This document shows, one piece after another, positions 8,430 through 17,334 of a stretch of 64,000 nt of DNA. Both the position numbers and the translations under genes were made by a program. Origin of the DNA: an uncultured Pelagibacteraceae bacterium (GTDB lineage Bacteria > Pseudomonadota > Alphaproteobacteria > Pelagibacterales > Pelagibacteraceae); contig CACHCH010000006.1 in the NCBI GenBank assembly GCA_902578255.1, positions 21,476 through 85,475 on the forward strand, in the 5' to 3' direction. Below the pieces are notes generated by a model. It was not told the origin of the DNA and made no database searches. It worked only from the letters and a program-made list of their open reading frames with translations. The first letter of the stretch is position 1; every line of letters begins with the position of its first letter.

Positions 8430-9080
8430 TTAAAGTTTCTTTAATATATAATTCAATGCTGTACTAGAAGCTTGTATAGGAATGTGATGATCACAATTTT
8501 TAATTAAAAGTGTATCAACTTTGACATTATTTCTTATTAAAAAGTCTTTAGCTTCTAGTAAGTTGATTGATGGGACAATTTGATCAGTATCACCATGAAT
8601 AAGTAAAGTTTCAGTTTTATTTTTGATTCTATTTTTTAAGTTATCCTTATCAATAATTTTTCCAGAAAAACCAACGATACAAGAAAATTTTTCATCTGAT
8701 GTTAAGCCAACATTTAAAGACATCATACAGCCTTGGCTAAAACCAGATAAACATATGTCTTTATTTGATAAATCAAATTCTAATTTAACTTCCTCTATAA
8801 ATTTTTTAAGTATATTCTCAGCTTTAATTGATTGCTCCAATATATAAGATGGTTCTTCTTTGCTAAGATCAAACCATTGATATCCTGAAGGGTTCATAGC
8901 ACATGTCTCGTGTCCATTTGGACATATAAAAACTGTATTTGGCATATGTCTTTTCCAATTTAATGAGAGCATACTAATATCCTTTCCATCACCACCATAT
9001 CCATGTAATAAAATAATTGCCTTTTTTATTTTAATTCCATTTTCAGGTCTAATAATCACAGCGTTAAGGCAAAATGTCAT
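8430..9080 (-). CDS. Phospholipase/carboxylesterase family alpha/beta hydrolase
   Basis: 216 residues. 'ILLHGYGGDG' near 24 forms the oxyanion region, 'LSGFSQGCMMSL' near 110 carries the nucleophile Ser in GFSQG, 'IHGDTDQIVP' near 160 the Asp, and 'CDHHIP' near 196 the His. The size and motifs match the Abhydrolase_2 family of small carboxylesterases/thioesterases. Substrate cannot be read. No signal peptide. Confidence 0.87.
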   Translation of the reverse strand: MTFCLNAVIIRPENGIKIKKAIILLHGYGGDGKDISMLSLNWKRHMPNTVFICPNGHETCAMNPSGYQWFDLSKEEPSYILEQSIKAENILKKFIEEVKLEFDLSNKDICLSGFSQGCMMSLNVGLTSDEKFSCIVGFSGKIIDKDNLKNRIKNKTETLLIHGDTDQIVPSINLLEAKDFLIRNNVKVDTLLIKNCDHHIPIQASSTALNYILKKL

Positions 9081-9129
9081 AGTTAATTAATTAAGTGTTT
9101 TATTTTTAAAAACAATCTACAATACAAAA

Positions 9130-9333
9130 ATGTTATCAGGAATTATAGTTAAAGTTCTATCTATTGCTCTTTTAATTGCAGTGGGTGTCGTCCTGATATT
9201 AGGTATAGGAACTCTTTTCAAGGGTGGAGAGACAAGCAAAAAATATTCAAATAAGTTAATGCAAATGAGAGTCATTTTGCAATTTATTGCTATAATTGCT
9301 TTGGTCGCTTTTGCTTATTTTTTTAAAGATTAG
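9130..9333 (+). CDS. HIG1-domain twin transmembrane protein
   Basis: 67 residues with two membrane helices (near 5-28 and 47-64) joined by a short basic loop 'GGETSKKYSNKLMQMRV'. This loop is the signature of HIG1 proteins, which in mitochondria associate with cytochrome c oxidase and respiratory supercomplexes. A similar role in the aerobic chain here is inference. Its stop overlaps the convergent TlpA-like gene by 4 bp. Confidence 0.8.
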   Translation: MLSGIIVKVLSIALLIAVGVVLILGIGTLFKGGETSKKYSNKLMQMRVILQFIAIIALVAFAYFFKD

Positions 9334-9839
9334 CTTAAATTTTTTAGCCAATTGATAAAGTTTTCATCATCAAAATTTATTGAACCAATAATCCTAGCAA
9401 ATTCTTCTCCTTTAGAATTTAAAAGTATGGTAGTTGGAAGCCCTCTTAAAGAAAAAGTTTTTGCTAGAGTTGATGGATTATCAAAATAGGGCTCTAAATT
9501 ATTTATATCTAATTCAGTAAAAAAACTTTTAACTTTTTTTAGATTTTCTTTACCAATATTAATTGGGTATATTTTTAAGTTCTTCAGCTTTTGATTTGCT
9601 TGTAATCTGTTTAAAGAAGGCATTTCCTCTTTACATGGTTCACACCAAGTTGCCCAAAAATTTAATATTATCAGCTTACTATCTAAATTTTGAATATTAA
9701 TTTCTTCATTTGCATCATCTAAAAAAATAACATTATCGTATATTTTTGGGATTTTATGGACTACAAGATTTTTTAAATCTGGTAATTCGTTTCCAAGAGC
9801 ATTTGTGATTAAAAAGGTAAATAATATTAAAATTCTCAT
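9330..9839 (-). CDS. TlpA-like periplasmic thioredoxin
   Basis: 169 residues with an N-terminal signal peptide (about 1-16). The thioredoxin active site is W-C-E-P-C in 'NFWATWCEPCKEEMP' near 60-74 and the cis-proline loop is 'RGLPTTILLNSKG' near 133. TlpA/ResA-type proteins reduce disulfides in the periplasm, often for cytochrome c or oxidase assembly. It is divergent from argH with a 24-bp gap, a common alphaproteobacterial arrangement. Confidence 0.88.
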   Translation of the reverse strand: MRILILFTFLITNALGNELPDLKNLVVHKIPKIYDNVIFLDDANEEINIQNLDSKLIILNFWATWCEPCKEEMPSLNRLQANQKLKNLKIYPINIGKENLKKVKSFFTELDINNLEPYFDNPSTLAKTFSLRGLPTTILLNSKGEEFARIIGSINFDDENFINWLKNLS

Positions 9840-9863
9840 ATTAAATAGGTATAATTAAATATC

Positions 9864-11249
9864 ATGGCAAAAAATAAAAACAACCAGGCAATATGGAACA
9901 CACGTATTAAAAAAAATTCATCAAGCTTATTTCAAAAAGTCGGTAATTCTTTAGATATTGATAAAAGACTTTACAAAGAAGATATCAAAGGATCAATTGT
10001 CCACGTTGAAATGCTTTTTAAACAAAAAATTATCTCGTTTAAAATTAAAAATAAAATTATTTATGGTCTGAATAAAATTGAAAGAGAAATTTCTAATAAA
10101 AAATTTGAGTTTAATAAAAAATACGAAGATATCCATATGAATATTGAAAAAAGACTTTTTCAAATTATTGGTGATGAGGCCGGGTATGTTCATACAGCAA
10201 GATCAAGAAATGACCAGGTAATCACTGATTTCAAATTGTGGTTAAAATCTGCAACTAATGAAATAAATAATAATTTAGATAAAGTCATTAAATCTTCGAT
10301 AAAATTAGCTGAAAAAAATATTCAAACTATCATGCCAGGTTTTACTCATCTAAAAAATGCTCAAGCAATTTCTTTCGCACATTATCTAATGACTTATGTT
10401 GAAATTTTTAATCGAGATAAAAAGAGATTTTCTAACAATCTAGAAAGTTTAGACGAAAATCCACTTGGTGTTGCTGCTTTATCTGGAACATCATTTAATA
10501 TAGACAGAAATTATACAACCAAAAAACTTGGTTTTAAAAAACCTACAAACAATTCTATTGATACGGTTTCAGATAGAGACTTTGTAATTGATTTTCTTTA
10601 TAGCGTATCAGTGTGCTCTATGCATATCTCAAGAATAGCAGAAGAGTTGATTATATGGAATTCAGATGGATTTAATTTAATTAACTTGTCTGATAAAGTT
10701 GTAACTGGATCTTCGATAATGCCTCAAAAGAAAAATCCTGATCTTCTAGAATATTTAAGAGGTAAATCTGGAAGTACCTATGGAAGTCTATTTTCTATGC
10801 TTACCATCTTAAAGGGTTTACCACTTTCTTATTTTAAAGATCTTCAAGATGATAAAGAGATTGTTTTTAATTCAAATGATACGCTTGTAAATTGTCTAAA
10901 AATTTTTGACGAGGTATTAAAAAATTGTAGTCCTAATAAAAAAAAAATGCTTGAACTTGCAAATAAAGGATACATTACTGCAACTGACTTAGCTGACTAT
11001 CTTGTAAAAAATCATTCAATGTCATTTAGAAACGCTTATAAAAAAACCTCCGCTATAGTTAATTTAGCTGAAAAAACAAAAAAAAATTTAAACGAACTTT
11101 CTTTAGACCAACTTAAAAAAATTGAGCCCCAACTTACCGAAGATGTTTTAAAAGTGTTTGATTTAAACAATTCTATCAATTCAAAAAAATCTTTTGGTGG
11201 AACATCTTTTGATAATATTAAAAAGATGATAATGAAATATAAAAAATAA
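9864..11249 (+). CDS. argH: Argininosuccinate lyase
   Basis: 461 residues, standard length. Cleaves argininosuccinate to arginine and fumarate, the last step of arginine synthesis. The fumarase/aspartase superfamily signature 'GSSIMPQKKNPD' is near 285, with 'TARSRNDQV' near 113 and 'PGFTHLKNAQ' near 155 holding the substrate-binding and catalytic residues. Its last codon lies 2 bp before the lptM start, so argH-lptM-lysA-plsC probably form one transcript. Confidence 0.96.
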   Translation: MAKNKNNQAIWNTRIKKNSSSLFQKVGNSLDIDKRLYKEDIKGSIVHVEMLFKQKIISFKIKNKIIYGLNKIEREISNKKFEFNKKYEDIHMNIEKRLFQIIGDEAGYVHTARSRNDQVITDFKLWLKSATNEINNNLDKVIKSSIKLAEKNIQTIMPGFTHLKNAQAISFAHYLMTYVEIFNRDKKRFSNNLESLDENPLGVAALSGTSFNIDRNYTTKKLGFKKPTNNSIDTVSDRDFVIDFLYSVSVCSMHISRIAEELIIWNSDGFNLINLSDKVVTGSSIMPQKKNPDLLEYLRGKSGSTYGSLFSMLTILKGLPLSYFKDLQDDKEIVFNSNDTLVNCLKIFDEVLKNCSPNKKKMLELANKGYITATDLADYLVKNHSMSFRNAYKKTSAIVNLAEKTKKNLNELSLDQLKKIEPQLTEDVLKVFDLNNSINSKKSFGGTSFDNIKKMIMKYKK

Positions 11250-11251
11250 AT

Positions 11252-11383
11252 ATGATCAGAAAATTTACCTTAGCTTTGATGATGTGTTGCATATTAGTCT
11301 CTTGTGGAAAAAAAGGTGATCCTGAATATAAAGAGTCTAAAATTAAGAGAAGTATGCAACTACTTTTAATTAATAAAGCTTAA
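11252..11383 (+). CDS. lptM: LptM (YifL)-type small lipoprotein
   Basis: 43 residues. A signal peptide with lipobox L-V-S-C (Cys 18) is followed by 'CGKKGDPEY', the conserved CGxKG start of LptM/YifL mature chains. LptM helps oxidative maturation of the LptD lipopolysaccharide translocon. Its place between argH and lysA is the classical one for this gene. Its stop overlaps the lysA start as TAATG. Easily missed because of size. Confidence 0.85.
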   Translation: MIRKFTLALMMCCILVSCGKKGDPEYKESKIKRSMQLLLINKA

Positions 11384-12597
11384 TGAAATATAACAATAAA
11401 CAATTAATAATAGAGAATGTCAGTTTCAAAAGTTTAGCACAAAAATTTGGCACACCCGCTTATTGTTATTCTTACTCAAAGTTAAAAGAAAATATAGATA
11501 ATTTTAAAAGAAATTTTAAATCCTTTTCTCCATTAATCTGTTTTTCAGTGAAATCAAATACTAATGTAAACATGATTAAAGAAATTAAGAAATTTGGTTT
11601 AGGAGCTGACGTTGTTTCTAAAGGAGAACTAATGTTAGCTTTAAAAGCAGGGGTAGATCCAAGCAAAATAGTATTTTCAGGAGTTGGTAAAACTAATGAA
11701 GAAATTAATTTTGCTATTGAGAAAAAAATACTACTAATTAATGCTGAGTCAGAAAGTGAAATTCAAGAGATTAATAAAATTGCAAAACGAAAAAGAAAAA
11801 TAGTAAAAGTTGGGATAAGACTAAACCCAAATACAGACGCAAAAACACTTAAACAGATTTCTACTGGAAAAAGTGAAAATAAATTTGGGGTAAATAGTAA
11901 AATATTTTATAAACTTGTAAACTACTGCAAAAATTCAAAAAATATTAGTCTACAATGCTTAAGTGTTCATATAGGTAGTCAAATATTAGACCACAAACCG
12001 TATGAAAGGATGCTTAAAGCTGTAAGCAATATAATTGATAAAACCAATCACAAATTTAAATTTGTCGATTTAGGTGGAGGAATGGGAATTTCTTACAGTG
12101 ATAAAATTAAAAAGCTTAATTATAAAAAGTATAACCAAGCAATTAAAAATTTTTTAAAAAAACATGATTCAAAAATTATTTTTGAGCCAGGTAGATCAAT
12201 AATCGGTAATACAGGAACTTTGATTTCCAGAATAATATATATCAAAGATGGTGGTAATAAAAAATTTATTATTTTAGATGCTGCGATGAATGATCTAATG
12301 AGACCGGCTTTATATGGAGCAGTTCATAAAATCTTACCCGTTAAGAAATCAAAGAGTATTTCAAAATATATTTATGAGTTTGCAGGTCCTATTTGTGAAA
12401 GCACAGATAAATTTGTAACTTTAAAAAAATTTCAAAAACTAAAAGAAAAAGATTTTGTAGCTATATGTGATGTTGGTGCCTATGGTATGTCCTTAAGCTC
12501 TAATTATAACCTTAGGCCAAAAGCAGTCGAATTACTAATAAAAGGAAGAAAAATTAAAATAATTAAAAATAGACAAAAGCACACAGATTTAATTTAG
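11383..12597 (+). CDS. lysA: Diaminopimelate decarboxylase
   Basis: 404 residues. Removes CO2 from meso-diaminopimelate to give lysine, using pyridoxal phosphate. The PLP lysine is in 'CFSVKSNTNVNM' near 54-65, the glycine loop is 'DLGGGMGIS' near 228, 'FEPGRSI' near 267 binds substrate and phosphate, and 'GPICESTDKF' near 335 holds the catalytic Cys. The start is fixed by the TAATG overlap with lptM. Confidence 0.96.
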   Translation: MKYNNKQLIIENVSFKSLAQKFGTPAYCYSYSKLKENIDNFKRNFKSFSPLICFSVKSNTNVNMIKEIKKFGLGADVVSKGELMLALKAGVDPSKIVFSGVGKTNEEINFAIEKKILLINAESESEIQEINKIAKRKRKIVKVGIRLNPNTDAKTLKQISTGKSENKFGVNSKIFYKLVNYCKNSKNISLQCLSVHIGSQILDHKPYERMLKAVSNIIDKTNHKFKFVDLGGGMGISYSDKIKKLNYKKYNQAIKNFLKKHDSKIIFEPGRSIIGNTGTLISRIIYIKDGGNKKFIILDAAMNDLMRPALYGAVHKILPVKKSKSISKYIYEFAGPICESTDKFVTLKKFQKLKEKDFVAICDVGAYGMSLSSNYNLRPKAVELLIKGRKIKIIKNRQKHTDLI

Positions 12598-12609
12598 CTT
12601 TTGATAAAA

Positions 12610-13311
12610 ATGATCAGAAATTCATTATTCTCAATATTTTTTTTTGTAGGAATAATTATTATTTCAATAATATTTTTACCTGCACTACTTTTACCAAGTA
12701 AAATTACCTTGCTTGGAGGAAAACTGATGGGTCATTGGGCTGGGTTTTGTTTAAGATTTTTTCTATCAGTAAAAATTATTATTAAGGGCAAAGAAAACAT
12801 TATAAATGACCAAAAATTTTTTATTGCCTCCTCCCACCAGTCTATGTTTGAAACATTTTACCTACAAACTGTTTTCAATTCACCGGTATTTATTTTAAAA
12901 AAAGAATTGTTACGAATTCCAATCTTTGGATGGTACTTAAAAAAAATTGGATCTATCTCTATAAATAGAAACAAGGTAAGTAGAGATAATTTGGGATTTT
13001 TTAAGGATATTTTAAGAACAGTTAATAATAGCGATAGACCATTAATAATCTTTCCTCAAGGAACAAGAGTTTTACCTGAAGAACGTCCTTCATTTAAAAA
13101 AGGAGCAACAAGAATCTATCAGGAGCTAAATATAAACTGCCAACCCGTTGCTATTAATTCTGGTTACGTATGGCCGAAAAAAGGTAAAAAAATTAGTAAT
13201 AGAACAATAACTGTTTCTATTTTAACGCCTATTAGTGCTGGAATGGATAAAGAAAAATTTTTACAAATTTTAGAAAGTAAAATTTATAATGAGCTCAACT
13301 TATTAAGTTAG
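12610..13311 (+). CDS. plsC: 1-acyl-sn-glycerol-3-phosphate acyltransferase
   Basis: About 233 residues from ATG 12610 (a TTG at 12601 is possible). Adds the second acyl chain to make phosphatidate at the inner membrane. A membrane helix lies near 5-28. The first acyltransferase motif is 'SSHQSMFETF' near 75, where the usual HX4D is HX4E, a variant seen in some proteobacterial PlsC; the third motif is 'FPQGTR' near 143. Its stop overlaps the convergent dnaN by 4 bp. Confidence 0.88.
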   Translation: MIRNSLFSIFFFVGIIIISIIFLPALLLPSKITLLGGKLMGHWAGFCLRFFLSVKIIIKGKENIINDQKFFIASSHQSMFETFYLQTVFNSPVFILKKELLRIPIFGWYLKKIGSISINRNKVSRDNLGFFKDILRTVNNSDRPLIIFPQGTRVLPEERPSFKKGATRIYQELNINCQPVAINSGYVWPKKGKKISNRTITVSILTPISAGMDKEKFLQILESKIYNELNLLS

Positions 13312-14420
13312 CCTTTCATTGGCATAACGACATAAATACTATCAAAATCACCTGGATCTTTTATTAAAGCTGGAGAACCTGTATCATTAAAAAATATTTC
13401 TACTTTTTCTCCATTTAATTGAGAAGCTACATCTATTAGATATCTAGAATTAAAACTAATTTCTAAGTCGTGATCAAATTTTGCACTTAAGGTCTCCTTT
13501 CCATCACCACTGTTAGCATTATTAACTGATAAATCTAATGTGTCTTTAGATAAACTAAATTTTACTCCATCTTTTTTATCTAACGAAACTGATGCTACCC
13601 TATCAACAGAATTTAAAAATAATTTTAAATCTATTTCTAATTTTTTTTGATTATTTTTAGGAATTACCTGAATATAATTAGGAAATTTACCATCTATCAG
13701 TTTTGATATTAATATACTGTTATTTAATTCAAATTTAATTTTAGATTTAACATTTGAAACCTTTACTTCACCATCATAACTATCCAAAAGAGAACATAGC
13801 TGAAATATTGTTTTTTTTGGTAATATTATTGGATCAAAATCAATTTTTTCATCTAATCTAATTTTAGAAATTGACATTCGATGACTGTCAGTAGCTGCTG
13901 CTGTAAGATAATTTTTATCTTCTACCTCTGTTTGATGAAAATAAATTCCACTTAAGTAATGTCTAGTTTCATCATTAGAAACTGAAAATTTACATTTATT
14001 TAGTAATTTCAAAAGCTGTTTAGATTTAATGACAAATTCATTCTGGTTAAAATTTTCATCTGTGAGTGGAAACTCTGAAGGGCTTAAACAATTTAAGTTA
14101 AAAATAGATTTTTCTGATACTAAATGAAGTTTATTTGATTCATTTAAAGTTAAATTAATTTTTTTTCCAGATGATAATTTTCTTACAATATCGTATATAG
14201 TTGATGATACTGTTGTGGTTTTCCCTTCTTCCAATACTTCCACATTGTTTATTTTATGAATAAAAATTAAATCTAAGTCAGTTGCTGTTATTATTAAATT
14301 TGAATTATTTGCATCTATTAAAATATTAGACAAAATTGGCAAAGTGCTTCTCTTTTCTATAACTCCTTGACAATAATTGAGTGCTTGTTGGAGATCCTGT
14401 TGATTAACGTTAAATTTCAT
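13308..14420 (-). CDS. dnaN: DNA polymerase III beta clamp
   Basis: 370 residues, standard sliding-clamp length. Typical starts and ends: 'MKFNVNQQDLQQALNYCQGVIEKRSTLPILSN' type N-terminus and a C-terminus ending in 'VVMPMKG', the family's conserved MPMR-like end. Three repeated clamp domains are expected. It overlaps dnaA by 11 bp, so the two are cotranscribed. recF, often next, is not here; plsC faces it instead. Confidence 0.97.
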   Translation of the reverse strand: MKFNVNQQDLQQALNYCQGVIEKRSTLPILSNILIDANNSNLIITATDLDLIFIHKINNVEVLEEGKTTTVSSTIYDIVRKLSSGKKINLTLNESNKLHLVSEKSIFNLNCLSPSEFPLTDENFNQNEFVIKSKQLLKLLNKCKFSVSNDETRHYLSGIYFHQTEVEDKNYLTAAATDSHRMSISKIRLDEKIDFDPIILPKKTIFQLCSLLDSYDGEVKVSNVKSKIKFELNNSILISKLIDGKFPNYIQVIPKNNQKKLEIDLKLFLNSVDRVASVSLDKKDGVKFSLSKDTLDLSVNNANSGDGKETLSAKFDHDLEISFNSRYLIDVASQLNGEKVEIFFNDTGSPALIKDPGDFDSIYVVMPMKG

Positions 14421-15822
14421 TATCTTTGTTATTGTATAATATTTGATTTTTTAATTTATTAATATTGTCAACCATCTCTGGGTCCTTTTCTTTAATTTTT
14501 TCAATAGTTTTAACTGAGTGTATTATTGTTGTATGATCTCTATTTGAAAACTCCCTTCCAATTTCGGGCAATGATTTTGAAGTAAGAATTTTAGTTAAAT
14601 ATATTGCTGTTTGTCTTGGTCTAACTAAATACCTCGATCTTCTTGAAGATAACATCTCATTTTTACTAATTTTAAAAAACTTACAGACTACTGTTTGAAT
14701 TAAATCAATAGTGACTCTGTTTTCAGATAGATTTAATAAATCCTTCAGGACTACTTTTATTTCATATAAATTTGGGACTTTGTCATATATTCTTGAGAAA
14801 GAAACTACTCTATTAATTGCTCCAACTAACTCTCTTATACTGCCTTTGATTTCAGTGCTGATAAAATCTTGAATATCTTTTGAAATCTGTAATTGGTCGG
14901 AATATATACTGTTTAATTCCTCAGTTTTTTTTTGTACAATTTTTTTTCTTAATTCTATATCTGGTTTTTGGATATCGACTACTAATCCACCTGAAAATCT
15001 AGATTTAATTCTCTCTTGAATTCTTGATAATTTATTAGGAGGTCTATCTGCAGAGACTATTATCTGTGAGCCTTTGTCCATTAGAGCATTGAATGTATGA
15101 AAAAATTCTTCTTGCATGGCCTCTTTACCGCTTATGAATTGAATATCATCAATTAATAAAATATCAGTGTTTCTAAAGAATTCTTTAAACTTTACCATAT
15201 CATTCGATTTAATTGATTTTATAAATTGATACATAAAACGTTCTGCTGAAATAAACATAACTTTATTATTTTTTTTTAACTGATAACCAATAGAATTTAA
15301 CAAGTGTGTTTTGCCCATACCAACACCGCCATAAATATAAAGTGGGTTATAATGTGAAATATTTTCTGAAACCTTTAGTGATGCCTCGTAAGCCAGCTTA
15401 TTGCTAGACCCTGTAATAAAATTATCAAATCGCTTATTGGGATCAATTCGATTATATTGCAAATAAGAGTCTTTTATAAAGGAAACATTCTCTTTTAAAT
15501 TACCTTCTAATTCGTCATTAGTTTTAACAGAGTGATCTGGTTCAACTATTCTAAATTCAATTCTTATAATATCTTTTTTATAAGTTTTTATAATTTGTAA
15601 TATTTGGTCTAAATATCTTGATGTTATCCAGTCTCTAATAAATCTAGTTGGTACAGAAAACAATATATAATTATTAAATTCTTCTATGAATGAAATTTTT
15701 TTTAACCAGCTTTCATAAACTTCGGATCCCAATTTATTTCTCATATCAGCTTGAAACAGTCTCCATTCAAAATTCTTGGGCTTAAAATTTTCTATGTCTT
15801 TATTATTTGTGAGTTTATTCAT
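14410..15822 (-). CDS. dnaA: Chromosomal replication initiator DnaA
   Basis: 470 residues. AAA+ ATPase that melts the origin. Walker A is 'YGGVGMGKTHLL' near 165, Walker B 'ILLIDDIQF' near 226, and the DnaA-box recognition helix 'FSNRDHTTIIHSVKTIE' near 430. N-terminal domain I ('WRLFQADMRNKLGSEVYESWL') is present, with a short linker. It begins the dnaA-dnaN pair. The 308 bp upstream contain A/T-rich phased repeats that may be regulatory or origin-related. Confidence 0.97.
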   Translation of the reverse strand: MNKLTNNKDIENFKPKNFEWRLFQADMRNKLGSEVYESWLKKISFIEEFNNYILFSVPTRFIRDWITSRYLDQILQIIKTYKKDIIRIEFRIVEPDHSVKTNDELEGNLKENVSFIKDSYLQYNRIDPNKRFDNFITGSSNKLAYEASLKVSENISHYNPLYIYGGVGMGKTHLLNSIGYQLKKNNKVMFISAERFMYQFIKSIKSNDMVKFKEFFRNTDILLIDDIQFISGKEAMQEEFFHTFNALMDKGSQIIVSADRPPNKLSRIQERIKSRFSGGLVVDIQKPDIELRKKIVQKKTEELNSIYSDQLQISKDIQDFISTEIKGSIRELVGAINRVVSFSRIYDKVPNLYEIKVVLKDLLNLSENRVTIDLIQTVVCKFFKISKNEMLSSRRSRYLVRPRQTAIYLTKILTSKSLPEIGREFSNRDHTTIIHSVKTIEKIKEKDPEMVDNINKLKNQILYNNKDNEI

Positions 15823-16130
15823 AAGTTTGGAAGAAACTTAGTTAGAACTTATTTCAAATAATTTGCAACAAGTTAATAAAAAATTTATAAAAAAAAATAA
15901 AATCTAGGATTGTGGATTTAGATGTCGCATAGTTAGGTTTAAATTTTATTTTATTTCAATGAATTAGAAATTAAAATTATTAATTGAATCAAACAATGAT
16001 TGAATCAAATGTAGATTGAATTTATATAGAGAATATATTTACTAAATCTAAATATAGTAATACAAAACAATATATAAATAGATAATGTACTTACTAAAAG
16101 TTGTTTAATAAAATAAGATTTTTTTAACGC
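15823..16130. other. 308-bp gene-free region upstream of dnaA
   Basis: The longest non-coding stretch in the window. It is very A/T rich and holds three direct repeats with a 16-bp period (15983-16030) and one imperfect DnaA box, minus-strand AAATCCACA near 15912-15920 (7 of 9 to TTATCCACA). No convincing ORF. It must contain the dnaA promoter. Whether it is an origin is not shown. Confidence 0.7.
15983..16030. repeat. Three 16-bp phased direct repeats (iteron-like)
   Basis: Units begin at 15983, 15999 and 16015, each starting ATTGAAT; the first two share ATTGAATCAAA exactly and the third diverges after ATTGAATT. Spacing is exactly 16 bp. The core TTGAATCAA is almost its own reverse complement. 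Confidence 0.7.
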
Positions 16131-16391
16131 TTAGATTGCAGAAATCTTCTTTGTAATTCTGGAAACATTTCTAGAAGCATTTTGTTTCTTGATAATTCCC
16201 GTCTTGGCAATCTTCATTAACTCTGAGTTAAGTTTAGGCAAAAATTTCAAAGCTTCGTCTTTCTTTTTTTTTTCAATAAGAAGGTTCATTTTTTTTAAAG
16301 CGTTACGAAATCTACTTTTTCTAGCCTTATTGACTACTGTTTGCTTGGAAATTCTTCGGATTCTCTTAATTGCTGATTTTGTGTTTGCCAT
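16131..16391 (-). CDS. rpsT: 30S ribosomal protein S20
   Basis: 86 residues from the ATG at 16391, which gives the canonical start 'MANTKSAIKRIRR'; the open frame continues upstream but that extension is not part of S20. Very basic, helical 16S rRNA-binding protein, full length. The rpsT-dnaA adjacency is common in alphaproteobacteria. No clear Shine-Dalgarno sequence. Confidence 0.96.
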   Translation of the reverse strand: MANTKSAIKRIRRISKQTVVNKARKSRFRNALKKMNLLIEKKKKDEALKFLPKLNSELMKIAKTGIIKKQNASRNVSRITKKISAI

Positions 16392-16441
16392 CTGCGCAGG
16401 GGTATAACTTGAGAATTTATAGTGGTCAACATAATATTTTA

Positions 16442-17305
16442 CTATTTTTGGCAAGAATCACAAAAAAAAGTTGATCTATTTGATACAATTTTTTTTTTTA
16501 CAACACTTAAACATCCAGTAGCTTTGCATCTGTTTCCTTCTTGCTGATAAACCTTGAACTCTTTTTGATAACCACCTAATTTTCCAGATATATCTTGAAA
16601 ATTTCTAATACTGGATCCTCCTTTAATTATTGCTCTATGTAAAATTTTTTTAGAATTAAAAATTATTTTTTTACATTCGTTTTTAGTCAATAATTTTACC
16701 TGCTTAAATGGATCAATTTTGGATAAAAAAAGTATTTCGCTAGCATATATATTACCAATTCCTGAAACAAATCTTTGATCCAATAAAAAACTTTTAATAT
16801 CTTTATTTTTATCTTTAAAAAAATCTATCACATAATTTAAATCAAATTTTTTATCGAATGGTTCTGGGCCCAAATGTTTAAATCTTTCATTTAAAGCATT
16901 TTTATTTTCAATTAATTCAAAAAAACCAAAACGTCTTGGGTCATTATAAATTACTTTAAAATTATCAAATTCAATCACAACATGATTATGTTTTTTAGGA
17001 AGTATTGGTGAGTGATAAAAACTAGTATTTGTGAATTTTGACGGTTTAAGCTTATCAACAATGTGGATTGTGCCTGACATCCCCAAATGAATTAAACAAT
17101 AACCCCCTTCCCAAAAATGTATTATTAAATATTTTGAAAATCTATTTACTTTAATTATTTTTTTATTTTTAATATAACTTTTAAAATTATTTGGTATTAA
17201 GAATCGTAGATTTTTATTTCTTATTATTACTTTTTTAACCCTTTTTTTATTAATTTTTTTATTTAAGGATTGTCTAACAATTTCTACTTCTGGTAATTCT
17301 GGCAT
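16442..17305 (-). CDS. mutM: Formamidopyrimidine-DNA glycosylase (Fpg/MutM)
   Basis: 287 residues. Removes 8-oxoguanine and opened purines from DNA. The catalytic N-terminus MPELPEVE (Pro2, Glu3) is intact, 'IHLGMSGT' near 73 and the helix-two-turn-helix 'FVSGIGNIYASEILF' near 178 are present, and a C-terminal zinc finger uses 'RCKATGC' and 'CDSCQK'. It lies 50 bp before rpsT on the same strand and is divergent from ubiE. Confidence 0.95.
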   Translation of the reverse strand: MPELPEVEIVRQSLNKKINKKRVKKVIIRNKNLRFLIPNNFKSYIKNKKIIKVNRFSKYLIIHFWEGGYCLIHLGMSGTIHIVDKLKPSKFTNTSFYHSPILPKKHNHVVIEFDNFKVIYNDPRRFGFFELIENKNALNERFKHLGPEPFDKKFDLNYVIDFFKDKNKDIKSFLLDQRFVSGIGNIYASEILFLSKIDPFKQVKLLTKNECKKIIFNSKKILHRAIIKGGSSIRNFQDISGKLGGYQKEFKVYQQEGNRCKATGCLSVVKKKIVSNRSTFFCDSCQK

Positions 17306-17334
17306 TTCACACTATATTCAATATATAATTTTTT

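Noticed and set aside
15823..16130. Calling this region the chromosomal origin
   Set aside because: Only one weak DnaA box is seen and alphaproteobacterial origins are often away from dnaA; reported as a candidate only.
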